NCBI RefSeq assembly: GCF_003353055.1
Contig: NZ_QKWJ01000012.1
Location: 83,604-147,603 of the forward strand
Length of the DNA: 64,000 nucleotides
Reading direction: 5' to 3'
From: Cupriavidus lacunae
Lineage (GTDB): Bacteria > Pseudomonadota > Gammaproteobacteria > Burkholderiales > Burkholderiaceae
A program made the translations under genes and the position numbers. The notes under the pieces were generated by a model. It saw nothing but the letters and a program-made list of their open reading frames with translations, had not been told where the DNA came from and did no database searches. Below are positions 9,336 to 20,669 of the stretch, piece after piece (position 1 is the stretch's first letter; the number at the start of each line of letters is the position of its first letter).

Positions 9336-11628
9336 ACCAGCGGTGCTGGTACATCGCAGTCAGCGTGATGCCCGCAGCCGGCAGGCGGCTGGTGTTATTG
9401 CTGTTGCGCATCAACTGGCTGTACAGCGGGTAGTAGTAGCGGTTGAACAGGTTCTCGATCCCTACCGTGATCGCGTCCTTCTTGCTGACCTGGTAGCGGC
9501 TGATCAGGTCGACGGTGGTGTAGCTGCTGACCTCGCGCCGCCCGAAGCCGTTCTGGTCGTTGAGCCGGTAGTCGCGGCCACCGTAGTACGTCACCTGCAG
9601 GCGATTGCTCCACGTGCTGATTGGCCGGTACTGGACGTAGGCGGTCAGCTTCAGCGGCGGTATGCGATAGCCCGTCATGTTCTGGAAGCCGCTGCTGCCT
9701 TGCGGCTGCTCGCGGCCGTTGATCCAGGTAAACGTGCCGCCCGCGCCCCAGGTCTCGCTGTCGCTCAGGTAGTCGGCGGAAGCTTCCACGCCCGCGATGT
9801 GCTCCTTGGTGCGGGTCAGGATCAGGCCGTTGTTAAAGCTCTGCACGTCGCCCAGCTGCGAGGTGCTGTAGAACAGCGCCAGGCTCCCCATCGTATTGCC
9901 GAACGCGCCGCGCCAGCCGATTTCATAGTTGTTGGTCTTGACCGGCTCAAGATTCGACGAGTTGATATCGAAGCCCGGGCGCGCATTGCGGATCTGCAGG
10001 CCGATATCGGGCAACTGGAAGCCCTGGCCGAACGAGGCATAGAACTCCTGGTTTTTCACCGGCGCGTACGCGCCGCCGATATTGAAGAGCCAGGCGCCGT
10101 AGTTGACCGTGCCGCCCTGGACCGCCACCGGGTTGCTGACCCGCGATTGCGACAGCGGCACGAAGTCGTCGAATGTGGCACTGGCGCGCTCATAGCGCAT
10201 GCCGCCCTCCATCGACCACTGCTCGTTGAACTTGTGCTGCAGCTGCCCGAAGATGCCGCCGCTGCGGGTGGTCAGCGGCGGCATGTAGGTCAGCGAACCG
10301 GTCTTGTTGAAGACCAGCCCGCCGCTCTGGTCATAGGCGCGCGGATCGAACACGTCGAGCGGCATGTCGCTGCGCTCCTGGTTGTAGTCCGCGCCCCACA
10401 GCAGCCTGGTCTTCTTGTCGGCACCCAGCGGGGTGCTGATGGTCAGGCGTCCGCCGAACACGTCGCTGTTCTGGCTGACCTGGTCGACATTGCCGCCGCG
10501 CGTGGCCACCGCGCGCGCATCGAACGGCGGGAAGCGGGTGAAATAGTCGCGGTAGTAGATCTGCGTGGACACCGTGCTGCCGAACAGGTCCAGGTTCTGG
10601 TAGCCCAGGTTGACCACGGTATTGCGCAACTCGTTCTGGTTTTCGAGCTGCAGCCCCTTGATCGCCCGCGCGGCGGCGGTGCCCGGCGGCAGTTTGGCCA
10701 CCGACGGATCGGAGGCGTAGTCGGTGTTCTGCCTGGCCTGGTACTGGCTCACGCTCAGTTCGATGCGCTGCTGGCTGTCGATGCGCCAGCCCAGCTTGCC
10801 GCTGACGTTGTAGACGTTGGAATCGAACAGGTCGCCCTGGCTGGGCTCCGGGGCAATGCGCTGGCCGTGCGCGTCATAGGGGCTGCCGATATGCTGCGCG
10901 CCCAGGTGGAACGCGTAGTCGAGCGGCCCCTGGCTGCCGGAGAAATGCTGCTGGATATTGGCGCTGAGCCCTTCCTTGCTCAGCCGCGTCAGCGGCGTGC
11001 CGAGCGTCACGGTGGTATCCGCGCTGGGCGGGCCGCCCGCGGGCCGCGTCGTGATCGAGATGATGCCGCCGTTGGCGCCGGCGCCATAGATCGCGCTGCT
11101 GCCGCGCATGATTTCGATCTTCTCGATGTTGCTGGGATCGATGGTGGCGAGGTTTCGCGCCGAATCCCGGTTGGTGTTGAGCGGAATGCCATCGACCAGG
11201 ATCAGCGTGCCGCGGCCGCGCAGCGTCTGACCAAAGTCCGTGACCGTGCGGCTGGAGTCCGCCATGCCCGGGATCAGCTTGCTCAGCATGGTCGCGAGAT
11301 TGTTGGAACCCACCTTCAGTTCCTCGATTTCCTCGCGCTCCAGCACCGTGACCTGCCGGGTCGGGCTGACGAGGTCGCTCTTGATCCGGTCGACCCTGAC
11401 CTCCACCGCGTTCAGCTCGCCCCCGTCGGCCTGGGCCGACGAGCTGTTCTGCTTCGCGCCCGCACCGGGTGCGCCGGTGGATGCGACCGCGGACCCTGTG
11501 GGTACGCCCTGTGCCTCGGCCAGCGCAGGCGAGCCCGCGCCGATGGCGGCCACAAGAAATGCGAGCGGACGTACCCGGCGACGGCCGGCCGTCGCCGCCG
11601 GAGTCAGTGGGCGAGTTACGGTATGCAT
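9334..11628 (-). CDS. TonB-dependent outer-membrane ferric-siderophore receptor
   Basis: A 764-residue outer-membrane receptor. The N-terminus has an Arg-rich start, a hydrophobic stretch and an AEA-type signal peptidase site near residues 35-40. The plug domain follows (TVLEREEIEEL near 93, then NLATMLSKLIPGM and a GRGTLILVDGIPLN strand), and the rest is a 22-strand-type barrel ending in aromatic W. There is no N-terminal signalling extension and no ECF sigma/anti-sigma pair beside it, so control is probably by Fur alone (site at 11692-11706). Its place upstream of the sbn-like operon on the same strand makes it the probable uptake receptor for the siderophore made by those genes, comparable in role to AleB of Cupriavidus metallidurans. 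Confidence 0.9.
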   Translation of the reverse strand: MHTVTRPLTPAATAGRRRVRPLAFLVAAIGAGSPALAEAQGVPTGSAVASTGAPGAGAKQNSSSAQADGGELNAVEVRVDRIKSDLVSPTRQVTVLEREEIEELKVGSNNLATMLSKLIPGMADSSRTVTDFGQTLRGRGTLILVDGIPLNTNRDSARNLATIDPSNIEKIEIMRGSSAIYGAGANGGIISITTRPAGGPPSADTTVTLGTPLTRLSKEGLSANIQQHFSGSQGPLDYAFHLGAQHIGSPYDAHGQRIAPEPSQGDLFDSNVYNVSGKLGWRIDSQQRIELSVSQYQARQNTDYASDPSVAKLPPGTAAARAIKGLQLENQNELRNTVVNLGYQNLDLFGSTVSTQIYYRDYFTRFPPFDARAVATRGGNVDQVSQNSDVFGGRLTISTPLGADKKTRLLWGADYNQERSDMPLDVFDPRAYDQSGGLVFNKTGSLTYMPPLTTRSGGIFGQLQHKFNEQWSMEGGMRYERASATFDDFVPLSQSRVSNPVAVQGGTVNYGAWLFNIGGAYAPVKNQEFYASFGQGFQLPDIGLQIRNARPGFDINSSNLEPVKTNNYEIGWRGAFGNTMGSLALFYSTSQLGDVQSFNNGLILTRTKEHIAGVEASADYLSDSETWGAGGTFTWINGREQPQGSSGFQNMTGYRIPPLKLTAYVQYRPISTWSNRLQVTYYGGRDYRLNDQNGFGRREVSSYTTVDLISRYQVSKKDAITVGIENLFNRYYYPLYSQLMRNSNNTSRLPAAGITLTAMYQHRW

Positions 11629-12076
11629 GGTGATGGTCAGGTCAATGTAGTGATGTGCGTAACGCGGGGTAACAAAGTTCGCGAATTGTAATAGTAATGA
11701 TTTGCATTTACAACACGACGATGACGATGATCGTGACGTTCTAGGTCGTTCAGGGGCAGGAAGACGATGTCATTGGGCGGTTCGGGGCGCGAGCGCGCCA
11801 CGATGCCGCAGCGACGCTGCGGTCCAACGGTCCGCGGGGAAGTGCCGGGCTGGCACCAACATCCCCCATACCGCTGCACCGGCGTTGGCACACTGGCTTG
11901 GCCTGGCGGGGTCCGCCGGCGTTGATCCCGGCACCACTTCTGGCGCGCACGCATGCCAGGGCCGGGTCGTCATGTCATACAGGGACTGTAGGCTGCACTT
12001 TTGGCAAGGCCTGGCCACAAACTTGCTTGCTCAATGCTTAAGGTCGCAAGGCGACAGGCATCAGTCGGGAGGATCT
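11629..12076. other. Intergenic region between the receptor and a plus-strand hypothetical gene
   Basis: About 450 bases. The left end holds the AT-rich receptor promoter with a Fur-box-like site. From roughly 11730 the sequence is GC-rich and shows only short open frames without family features on either strand. No repeat or RNA gene was recognised. Confidence 0.6.
11692..11706 (-). promoter_or_regulatory. Fur-box-like operator upstream of the TonB receptor
   Basis: On the minus strand TGCAAATCATTACTA matches 11 of 15 positions of the 7-1-7 Fur consensus. It lies 64-78 bases upstream of the receptor start, almost the same distance as the box upstream of sbnA. Repression by iron is inferred. 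Confidence 0.6.
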
Positions 12077-12457
12077 ATGCAGCACGCACGCATCACCGCG
12101 CACAGGGGGATTCTGGTCGTCGAACTATTACCCGACCAGGCGAACGCAGAGGGCACCCCGGCCAACAAGCTCCGCCATCTGGCCACGGTCATTCATGACA
12201 CAGGACGGCACCTGGGGGTTTCAGAGGAAGCCCTGGCGTTGCTGAAGATGGTGAAGCGCGGCCTTGACGCCATCGGCGACTTTGCCTGGTTCAGCAGTGA
12301 CGACGGGAGAGACCATTTTGCGTGGCTGGGAGGCCCGAAGCGGCTCGTGAATCCCACGGCAGTGGCAGCCGCCCGCGGCTACGCGATCCTTGCGCACCGG
12401 GTCATTCCGAACGAGGTGCCAGAGGGCGCCAGGATGGCCATCGAGGCAAACTTCTGA
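12077..12457 (+). CDS. Hypothetical protein
   Basis: A 126-residue soluble protein of unrecognised family, with a mixed hydrophobic pattern and no signal peptide or membrane segment. The start is set by GGGAGGA just upstream of the ATG at 12077; the open frame extends further upstream but without a ribosome site. It stands alone between the siderophore receptor (divergent) and a convergent minus-strand gene. No function can be given. Confidence 0.65.
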   Translation: MQHARITAHRGILVVELLPDQANAEGTPANKLRHLATVIHDTGRHLGVSEEALALLKMVKRGLDAIGDFAWFSSDDGRDHFAWLGGPKRLVNPTAVAAARGYAILAHRVIPNEVPEGARMAIEANF

Positions 12458-12518
12458 GCGCTCGGCATCGCCCCAGGCCGAGCCAGCTGCCTCGACGTCT
12501 TTCGAATGATCCGCGGTG

Positions 12519-12767
12519 CTACAACGAGGAGAGTGTGGTGCGATATCTTTCCCAGAGCGCTCGCAGGATAGATTCCGAAGGCGGTGTGATTTCAAAGCCG
12601 GCGACGTTTTCGAAGACACCGAGAATGCGAGCCCTGAACGAAGCCATATCTGTCGTTACCTTCGGTGCGAGGTGCGCGATATCGAGAATCGTATGTAGCT
12701 GCTCGCCCGAAAGTTCGGCGATAACGGACCAGAAGTCATCAGGCTTTGCGCAGGGTTGGACGGGCAT
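12519..12767 (-). CDS. Small hypothetical protein downstream of the DUF934 gene
   Basis: An 82-residue helical protein starting MPVQPCAKPDDFW. Its composition (WSVIAELSGEQLHTIL, SFRARILGVFENVAGF) looks like genuine coding sequence rather than a shadow, but no family is recognised. It begins 29 bases after the DUF934 stop and would be last in the cyo-cysI-DUF934 run. An alternative ATG at 12815 would overlap the DUF934 gene. Confidence 0.5.
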   Translation of the reverse strand: MPVQPCAKPDDFWSVIAELSGEQLHTILDIAHLAPKVTTDMASFRARILGVFENVAGFEITPPSESILRALWERYRTTLSSL

Positions 12768-12795
12768 TTCTCGTATCGGCGCCAAGCAGCTATTG

Positions 12796-13327
12796 CTATC
12801 GGCTCGCAGGGCCATAGCTACGCTGGTACGACGATGAGAACGTGGCCAGAGCGCGCATCGCCGCTGCAGGGTCGTGTCCGGGCTTGATCGCAAAACTGTT
12901 GAACCCGCAACGCGCCAGGTAGTGCACGGTGTCGATCATCACGTCACCTACGGCGCGCAGCTCTCCGGTCCAGCCTAGCTGGTGCCGGAGCAGCTGTGCA
13001 ATCGAATAGCCGCGCCCGTCCGTGTAGATCGGAAAGTCGATGGCAATCATCGCGATGCCGGTCGGATCGACAACCGTGGCACCAGGTTCCAGCAGGGTCT
13101 GAGGCTCCGCATCCGGCGACAGGTAGACCGCGAGCGAATGCTGTCGAAGCCGATACCGCTTGCGATTGGCGGTCCAGTTCTCCAGTGTTACCAGGTAGCC
13201 GGGCTCGTCGGGGGGGCAGGCATTGTCGGCGTCTTGCGCATCCCCGATGTGAGCGAGCCAGTTGTCCGCAATCAATTGTCCGTCACGGATGACGGTGCGC
13301 CGGTCCTGCCCGGCGGAATGGTCGTGG

Positions 13328-13335
<8 letters not shown>
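12796..13335 (-). CDS. DUF934 family protein (sulfite reductase-associated)
   Basis: A 179-residue protein of the DUF934 family, which in betaproteobacteria regularly follows cysI and is thought to serve assimilatory sulfite (or nitrite) reduction. Conserved-looking stretches include LENW, a DFPIYTDGRGYSIAQLLR segment near 105-122, RAVGDVMIDTVHYLARCGF and the C-terminal SSSYQ. The ATG overlaps the end of cysI by 8 bases, so it is co-transcribed. Its biochemical activity is not known. Confidence 0.85.
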
Positions 13336-15067
<1,732 letters not shown>

Positions 15068-15094
15068 GGTGGAAAGCCTCCTTGCGCGCGAGCG

Positions 15095-15472
15095 CTAGTC
15101 TTTTGCCCGTGCCCGTTGGATGGACATGTCGGTCGGCATCATGTTGATATCGGCGTTGTGCATCACCCACAACGAGCCGGCCACGACGATGACGATCAGG
15201 AAGCCGGTACAGGCAAAGATGGCGGTGTTGCCGCGCTGGCCGGGGCCGGTGCCCAGATGCAGGAAGTACACCAGCTGCACCAGCAGTTGCGCGACACAAA
15301 GGCCGACGACCAATGCGATCGCGGCCTGCGTTGGCAGGGATCCGGTCATCACTGCCGCAAACGACGCGATCGTCAGCGCCACCGACAGCAGCAGTCCGAT
15401 GGTGTAGCTGCGCACGCTGCCATGCGCGGCCGGCTGGTCCGCATGCACGGCATGGAGATGGGACGATTTCAT
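15095..15472 (-). CDS. cyoD: Cytochrome bo3 ubiquinol oxidase subunit IV
   Basis: A 125-residue membrane protein with three hydrophobic segments, matching CyoD in length and position. It assists assembly and stability of the bo3 quinol oxidase in the inner membrane. The start MKSSHLHAV at 15472 overlaps the cyoC stop as ATGA. Longer in-frame extension upstream is antisense or shadow sequence of cyoC. No cyoE (heme O synthase) follows; the next gene is cysI. Confidence 0.9.
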   Translation of the reverse strand: MKSSHLHAVHADQPAAHGSVRSYTIGLLLSVALTIASFAAVMTGSLPTQAAIALVVGLCVAQLLVQLVYFLHLGTGPGQRGNTAIFACTGFLIVIVVAGSLWVMHNADINMMPTDMSIQRARAKD

Positions 15473-16101
15473 GCGAATTCCCGCAGGTAGACAAAGGTAA
15501 AGACGCAGATCCAGACCAGGTCCAGGAAGTGCCAGAACAGGCTCAGGCAGGCAAGGCGGCGGCGCACGATATCGTCCAGCCCGAAATGCCGGATCTGGTG
15601 AATCATCACCGCGAGCCACAGCAGGCCCGACGTGACATGCAGCCCGTGCGTGCCGACCAGCGTGAAGAAGGCCGACAGGTAGGCGCTGACGCCAGGACCC
15701 GCGCCTTCATGCAGCAGGTGCGCGAACTCGTAGACTTCCATGGCGATAAACAGCGCGCCGAGCGCGAAGGTGACCGTCAGCCAGCGGATCATCCGCGGCG
15801 CGGCATCGGCGCCCTGGCTGAGCATGGCCAGGCCGAAGGTGTAGCTGCTGAGCAGCAGCACCATGGTCTCGGCGAACACGAACGGCAGCTCGAACAGTTG
15901 CCGCCCGACCGGTCCGCCAGCTGTGTTGCCGGACAGTACGCCGAAGGTGGCGAACAGCACCGCGAAGATCAGGCAGTCGCTCATCAGGTAGAGCCAGAAC
16001 CCCAGCGGGGTGTGCGAGCCGGCTTCGTGATGGTGGTGCGCCGCGTCGTGGGCCGCCTCGTGCCCGGGGTGGTGCAGGGTAGGGGAGAGAGTCGGAGTCA
16101 T
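15469..16101 (-). CDS. cyoC: Cytochrome bo3 ubiquinol oxidase subunit III
   Basis: A 210-residue protein with five membrane segments, preceded by a His-rich N-terminus (HEAAHDAAHHHHEAGSHTP). The family segment LGFWLYLMSDCLIFAVLFATF is at about 33-53 and GTHGLHVTSGLLWL at about 150-163. It is part of the heme-copper quinol oxidase complex. It lies 2 bases from cyoB and overlaps cyoD by ATGA. Confidence 0.93.
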   Translation of the reverse strand: MTPTLSPTLHHPGHEAAHDAAHHHHEAGSHTPLGFWLYLMSDCLIFAVLFATFGVLSGNTAGGPVGRQLFELPFVFAETMVLLLSSYTFGLAMLSQGADAAPRMIRWLTVTFALGALFIAMEVYEFAHLLHEGAGPGVSAYLSAFFTLVGTHGLHVTSGLLWLAVMIHQIRHFGLDDIVRRRLACLSLFWHFLDLVWICVFTFVYLREFA

Positions 16102-16103
16102 CT

Positions 16104-18080
16104 TCAGGCAGCTTCCTGCAGTTGTGCATAGCGCGCGCGTTCGATCCGCTCGACTTCGGCGGCCGGCACGTAGTAGTCCACGTCGCGGTCATAGCTGCGC
16201 ACGATAAAGGTGGCGATGGCGCCGACCAGCCCCGCGACGGCGACCAGCCACATGTGCCAGACCAGCGCGAAGCAGAGCAGCAGCCCGAACGCGGAAACGA
16301 TGAAGCCGGCCGAGGAATTGCGCGGCATGTGAATGTCCTCGTAGCGGGCGGGCTGGCGCCACGCGCGCCCGGCTTCCTTGTCGTCCCAGTGCTGTTCCAG
16401 CGACGTGATCTTCGGCACATGGGCAAAGTTGTAGAACGGCGCGGGCGAGGCCGTCGACCATTCCAGGCTGCGGCCATCCCACGGGTCGCCGGTCAGGTCC
16501 TGGTTCTGCTTGCGGTCGCGGATACTGACCGCGAACTGCACCATCATCGCCAGGATGCCGGCGCCGATGACAAAGGCACCCACCAGCGCCACCACCAGGT
16601 AGGGATGCCAGTCGACGTTGGCATAGTGGTTCATCCGGCGGGTCATGCCCTTGAAGCCGAGCACGTAGAGCGGCATGAAGGCCAGGAAGAAGCCGGTCAG
16701 CCAGCACCAGAACGACACCTTGCCCCAGAACTCATTCAGCCTGAAGCCGAACACCTTCGGGAACCAGAAGCTGATCGCGGCCAGGCAGCCGAAGAGCACG
16801 CCGCCGATGATCACGTTATGGAAGTGCGCGACCAGGAACAGGCTGTTGTGCAGCACGAAGTCCGCCCCCGGAATAGCGAGCAGCACGCCGGTCATGCCGC
16901 CGACCGCGAACGTCACCATAAAGCCGATGGTCCACATGGTCGAGGTATGGAAGCGGATGCGGCCCCGGTACATGGTGAACAGCCAGTTGAACAGCTTCAC
17001 GCCCGTGGGGATCGAGATGATCGAGGTCATGATGCCGAAGAAGGCATTGACGTTCGCCCCGGAGCCCATGGTGAAGAAGTGGTGCAGCCAGACGAAGAAC
17101 GACAGCACGCCGATCGAGGAGGTGGCGTACACCATCGACTTGTAGCCGAACAGGGGCTTGCGCGAGAACGTGGCGATGATCTCGGAGAAGGCGCCGAACG
17201 CCGGCAGGATCAGCACGTAGACCTCCGGGTGACCCCAGATCCAGATCAGGTTCACGTACATCATGGCGTTGCCGCCGAGCTCGTTGGTGAAGAAATGCAT
17301 GCCGAGGTAGCGGTCGGCAGTGAGCAGGGCGAGCGTGGCGGTCAGTACCGGGAAGATCGCCACAATCAGGATGTTGGTGATCAGGGCAGTCCAGGTGAAG
17401 ACCGGCATCTTCATCAGGTTCATGCCCGGCGCGCGCATGCGCAGGATCGTGACGATGAAGTTGATGCCCGTCAGCGTGGTGCCAAGCCCGGATATCTGCA
17501 GTGACCAGATGTAGTAGTCGACGCCTGGCGTTGGGCTGTAGCCGAGCCCGGACAAGGGCGGGTAGGCGACCCAGCCAGTGGCCGCGAAGTCGCCGACGAA
17601 CATCGACAGCATCACCAGCACCGCGCCCATTGCCGACATCCAGAAGCTCAGCGAATTGACGAACGGGAAGGCGACGTCGCGCGCACCGATCTGCAGCGGC
17701 ACGATCACGTTCATCAGGCCGAGCACCAGCGGCGTGGCCACGAAGAAGATCATGATCACGCCGTGGGCGGTGAAAATCTGGTCGTAGTGATGGGGCGGCA
17801 GGTATCCCGCGGCATCGCCAACCGCGATCGCCTGCTGTACGCGCATCATGATGGCATCGGCAAAGCCGCGCAGCAGCATCACCAGCGCCAGGATGATGTA
17901 CATCACGCCGACCTTCTTGTGATCGACGGAGCAAATCCAGTCGTTCCACAGGGTCTTCCACTTGCCGTAGTACGTGATGGCGCCCATCAGCGCCATGCCC
18001 AGCACGATCACGACGGCCAGCGTCCCCATGATGATCGGCTCATGGAGGGGGATGGCGTCCAGGTTGAGTTTTCCAAGCAT
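16104..18080 (-). CDS. cyoB: Cytochrome bo3 ubiquinol oxidase subunit I
   Basis: A 658-residue heme-copper oxidase core subunit with about 15 membrane segments. The CuB ligand and cross-linked Tyr are in [15 protein letters not shown]; the paired CuB histidines are in WLHHFFTMG; heme ligands lie in VAHFHNVI. It reduces O2 to water with electrons from ubiquinol and pumps protons. Length and order (cyoA-B-C-D) match the Escherichia operon. Confidence 0.95.
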   Translation of the reverse strand: MLGKLNLDAIPLHEPIIMGTLAVVIVLGMALMGAITYYGKWKTLWNDWICSVDHKKVGVMYIILALVMLLRGFADAIMMRVQQAIAVGDAAGYLPPHHYDQIFTAHGVIMIFFVATPLVLGLMNVIVPLQIGARDVAFPFVNSLSFWMSAMGAVLVMLSMFVGDFAATGWVAYPPLSGLGYSPTPGVDYYIWSLQISGLGTTLTGINFIVTILRMRAPGMNLMKMPVFTWTALITNILIVAIFPVLTATLALLTADRYLGMHFFTNELGGNAMMYVNLIWIWGHPEVYVLILPAFGAFSEIIATFSRKPLFGYKSMVYATSSIGVLSFFVWLHHFFTMGSGANVNAFFGIMTSIISIPTGVKLFNWLFTMYRGRIRFHTSTMWTIGFMVTFAVGGMTGVLLAIPGADFVLHNSLFLVAHFHNVIIGGVLFGCLAAISFWFPKVFGFRLNEFWGKVSFWCWLTGFFLAFMPLYVLGFKGMTRRMNHYANVDWHPYLVVALVGAFVIGAGILAMMVQFAVSIRDRKQNQDLTGDPWDGRSLEWSTASPAPFYNFAHVPKITSLEQHWDDKEAGRAWRQPARYEDIHMPRNSSAGFIVSAFGLLLCFALVWHMWLVAVAGLVGAIATFIVRSYDRDVDYYVPAAEVERIERARYAQLQEAA

Positions 18081-18082
18081 TC

Positions 18083-19075
18083 TTATTGCTCCATGCGGCC
18101 AGCGGGCGCCGGCGGGACGCGCTGGAAGGCCTGCAGAGATTCCGGGGTGTCCGCGCGGCAGATCTGGCCGTTTGCCAGCATGTATTTGTCGACGACCTGG
18201 TCGAACAGCTTTGGCGCAACGGTGGCGTACAGCGTCACGGGATCCTTGCTGCTGGGCAGTTCAAGCGTGCGATAGGTCTTCAGGTCGAGCGCCTGGGACG
18301 AAGCGCGGGCAGCCTGGATCCAGGCATCGAACGCCTTGCGCGAGGTCGCGACGGTCTTGAAGTGCATGTCCGAGAAGCCGGGGCCGCTGTAGGCGGCAGA
18401 CTGGCCGAGGTAGGTGCCCGGCGTGTCGGCGATCAGGTGCAGGCGCGTCTGCATTCCCGCCATGGCGTAGACCATGCTGCCGAGTTGCGGGATGAAGAAC
18501 GAGTTCATCATCGATTCCGCGGTCAGCCGGAAATTGATCGGCGTGCCGACCGGGATCGCAAGCTGATTCAGCGACGCGACGCCGTACTCCGGATAAATGA
18601 ACAACCATTTCCAGTTCAGGGCGATCACGTCGACCTGGACCGGCTTGACCTGCGACTGCAGCGGCCGGTAGGGATCGAGCTTGTGCGTCGAGTCCCAGAT
18701 CAGCACGGCCAGGCAGGCCACGATCACGCAGGGGATGCCCCAGACCACGACCTCGATCTTCGTGGAGTGCGCCCATTTGGGGGCATAGGTGGCGCGCGTA
18801 TTGGTTTCACGGTAGCGCCACGCAAACCACAGCGTCAGGACGATCACGGGAATGACGACCATCAGCATGACGAACAGCGCGACCAGGATCAGTGACTTTT
18901 CCTGTTCCCCAATGCTGCCCTTGGGATTGAGCAGTTCCAGGTTGCAGCCGCTCAGCAACACGCTCAGGCAGGCGGACAGCAACAGTGTGGGAAATCGGCG
19001 CGTCGGCCCGGGGGACGGGCGGGGGAGCGGGCCTTGTCGATTCTTGTCTGCCGGCCCGGCAGTATGTTTGAGCAT
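18083..19075 (-). CDS. cyoA: Cytochrome bo3 ubiquinol oxidase subunit II
   Basis: A 330-residue lipoprotein subunit. The lipobox LSGC follows a hydrophobic stretch about 40 residues in; two further membrane spans ([20 protein letters not shown] and the segment around [18 protein letters not shown]) precede the periplasmic cupredoxin domain, which as in quinol oxidases lacks a CuA site. ATG 19075 is preferred over the in-frame GTG at 19084 because AAGG sits about 8 bases before it. First gene of the cyo operon, divergent from a MocR regulator. Confidence 0.92.
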   Translation of the reverse strand: MLKHTAGPADKNRQGPLPRPSPGPTRRFPTLLLSACLSVLLSGCNLELLNPKGSIGEQEKSLILVALFVMLMVVIPVIVLTLWFAWRYRETNTRATYAPKWAHSTKIEVVVWGIPCVIVACLAVLIWDSTHKLDPYRPLQSQVKPVQVDVIALNWKWLFIYPEYGVASLNQLAIPVGTPINFRLTAESMMNSFFIPQLGSMVYAMAGMQTRLHLIADTPGTYLGQSAAYSGPGFSDMHFKTVATSRKAFDAWIQAARASSQALDLKTYRTLELPSSKDPVTLYATVAPKLFDQVVDKYMLANGQICRADTPESLQAFQRVPPAPAGRMEQ

Positions 19076-19161
19076 TTCAGACACCTTGGTTACGGATCAC
19101 CGAAGGCACCCGGCCACGCGCTCCGATTCAAGTGCTGTCTCAGCCCCGCGCGAGCGTGGTT

Positions 19162-19216
19162 TGTATGGATTCCCTCGGTAATGTCTGGCATGCTAATGCA
19201 AGACAAAACCCATACA
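19162..19216. promoter_or_regulatory. Spaced dyad TGTATGG/CCATACA between cyoA and the MocR gene
   Basis: TGTATGG at 19162-19168 and its complement CCATACA at 19210-19216 frame the region just before the MocR start and upstream of cyoA. MocR-type regulators often bind repeats near their own promoter, so this could be the operator. The half-site is only 7 bases, so chance is possible. Confidence 0.35.
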
Positions 19217-19234
19217 TCGAAGAAATCTGCCGCT

Positions 19235-20638
19235 ATGAAATCCATGCAAGGAACCGATGTCCGTGCCGATGTCAGTGCCAAATGGGATCTGGAGATCACA
19301 ACAGGTGGCGGTGCACGCTACCTGCAGATCGTGGACTTTATCGAGCGGGCGATCGGCGAAGGCCGGCTGGCAGCCGGCGACCGCGTGCCGCCACAGCGCA
19401 GCCTGGCCAAGGCCCTCCGCGTGGACCTGACGACCGTGACGCGTGCCTACAACGAGGCCAAGCGGCGCCATCTGATCGATGCCCGCGGGGCACTCGGCAC
19501 CTTCATCGCCGCGCCGCGGGCGGAGTTGGCGCGCGTGATCGACATGAGCATGAACGTGCCGCCGCCACCGGCGGGCCTGGATTTCCAGGACCTGTTGCGG
19601 CGCGGCCTGTCGCAGGTGCTGCTGCACAGCGACCCGCACCTGCTGATGACCTACCAGCTCGGCGGTGGAAGCGCTGCCGACCGATCGGCCGGAACGCTCT
19701 GGCTCGCGCAGATATTCGGGCCCATCGCGACTGCGCGGCTCGTGGTGTGCCCGGGCGCCCAGGCTGCCCTGTCCGCCGTGATCCTGGCCCGGACCCGGCC
19801 AGGCGATGCAATCGTGACCGAGCCGCTGGCCTACCCCGGCATTCGCGCAGCCGCGGCACAACTCGGGCGGCGTGTGGTCATCGCGCAGGTCGACGCCGAC
19901 GGGATGCGTCCCGACGCCCTCGAAGCGGCCCGCGCCGACGGTGCGACGCTGGCCTACCTCAATCCGACCGCCCAGAATCCCACTACGCACACCATGCCGG
20001 CCTCACGCAGGGAGGCTATTGCCAGGGCCGCGGAGCACTGTGATGTCACCTTGCTGGAGGATGATCCCTACTGGCTGCTGACACCGTCGGCGCCGCCGCC
20101 GCTGGCCAGCTTCGCTCCCGAGCGCACGTACTATGTCTCGACCCTGTCCAAGACGCTCAGTCCGGGGCTGCGCACCGCGTATGTCATGCTGCCGGAGGGC
20201 AGGCGCGGCGACGATCTGCTGGCATCGCTGCGGGCCTTCGCCCTGATGGCTGCACCGATGACCGCGGCCCTGGCGACGCAATGGATCCACGATGGCTCGG
20301 CCATGCAGCTGCTCGACGGCATCAGGACCGAAGCGTTGGCCAGATGCGCGCTGGCAAGCCGATGGCTGAGCGGGATCGGCCAGCTCCCACCCAGCGCCAT
20401 CCACGCATGGCACCGCTTGCCGGAGCACTGGTCGGCGCAGCAGCTCACCCGGGCCGCGCTGGCGGAGGACCTGCGCGTCACGCCGTCTGACGCATTCTGG
20501 GAGGGGCCCAGCGCGCCGAATGCCATCCGTATCTCGCTCGGTGGCGTGGATGACCGCGCGCAATTATCGGCTGCGCTGCGCAGACTGGCCGCCTTGCTGG
20601 AACGCCGGCCGACGCCGGGTCTGGAAATGGTGGTGTGA
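19235..20638 (+). CDS. MocR-type GntR regulator with aminotransferase-like domain
   Basis: A 467-residue protein: N-terminal GntR winged helix (ERAIGEGRLAAGDRVPPQRS, then DLTTVTRAYNEAKRRHLIDARGALGTF) joined to a fold-type I aminotransferase domain. The PLP lysine is K306 in STLSKTLSPGLRTAY, and NPTAQNPTTHTM is the typical upstream loop. Such proteins sense an amine or PLP and act as activators or repressors; the target is not known from sequence. It is divergent from the cyo operon, so control of the oxidase genes is a possibility. ATG 19235 is chosen with GAAGAAAT upstream; in-frame ATGs at 19181 and 19196 are alternatives. Confidence 0.85.
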   Translation: MKSMQGTDVRADVSAKWDLEITTGGGARYLQIVDFIERAIGEGRLAAGDRVPPQRSLAKALRVDLTTVTRAYNEAKRRHLIDARGALGTFIAAPRAELARVIDMSMNVPPPPAGLDFQDLLRRGLSQVLLHSDPHLLMTYQLGGGSAADRSAGTLWLAQIFGPIATARLVVCPGAQAALSAVILARTRPGDAIVTEPLAYPGIRAAAAQLGRRVVIAQVDADGMRPDALEAARADGATLAYLNPTAQNPTTHTMPASRREAIARAAEHCDVTLLEDDPYWLLTPSAPPPLASFAPERTYYVSTLSKTLSPGLRTAYVMLPEGRRGDDLLASLRAFALMAAPMTAALATQWIHDGSAMQLLDGIRTEALARCALASRWLSGIGQLPPSAIHAWHRLPEHWSAQQLTRAALAEDLRVTPSDAFWEGPSAPNAIRISLGGVDDRAQLSAALRRLAALLERRPTPGLEMVV

Positions 20639-20669
20639 GTTCCGTTAGCCCAGGTCCTTAGCCGTGCCT

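Noticed and set aside
9343..11691. A 782-codon open frame on the plus strand
   Set aside because: It is antisense to the TonB receptor, composed of Arg/Ala/Val/Asp-rich shadow sequence of a high-GC gene, and has no family features.
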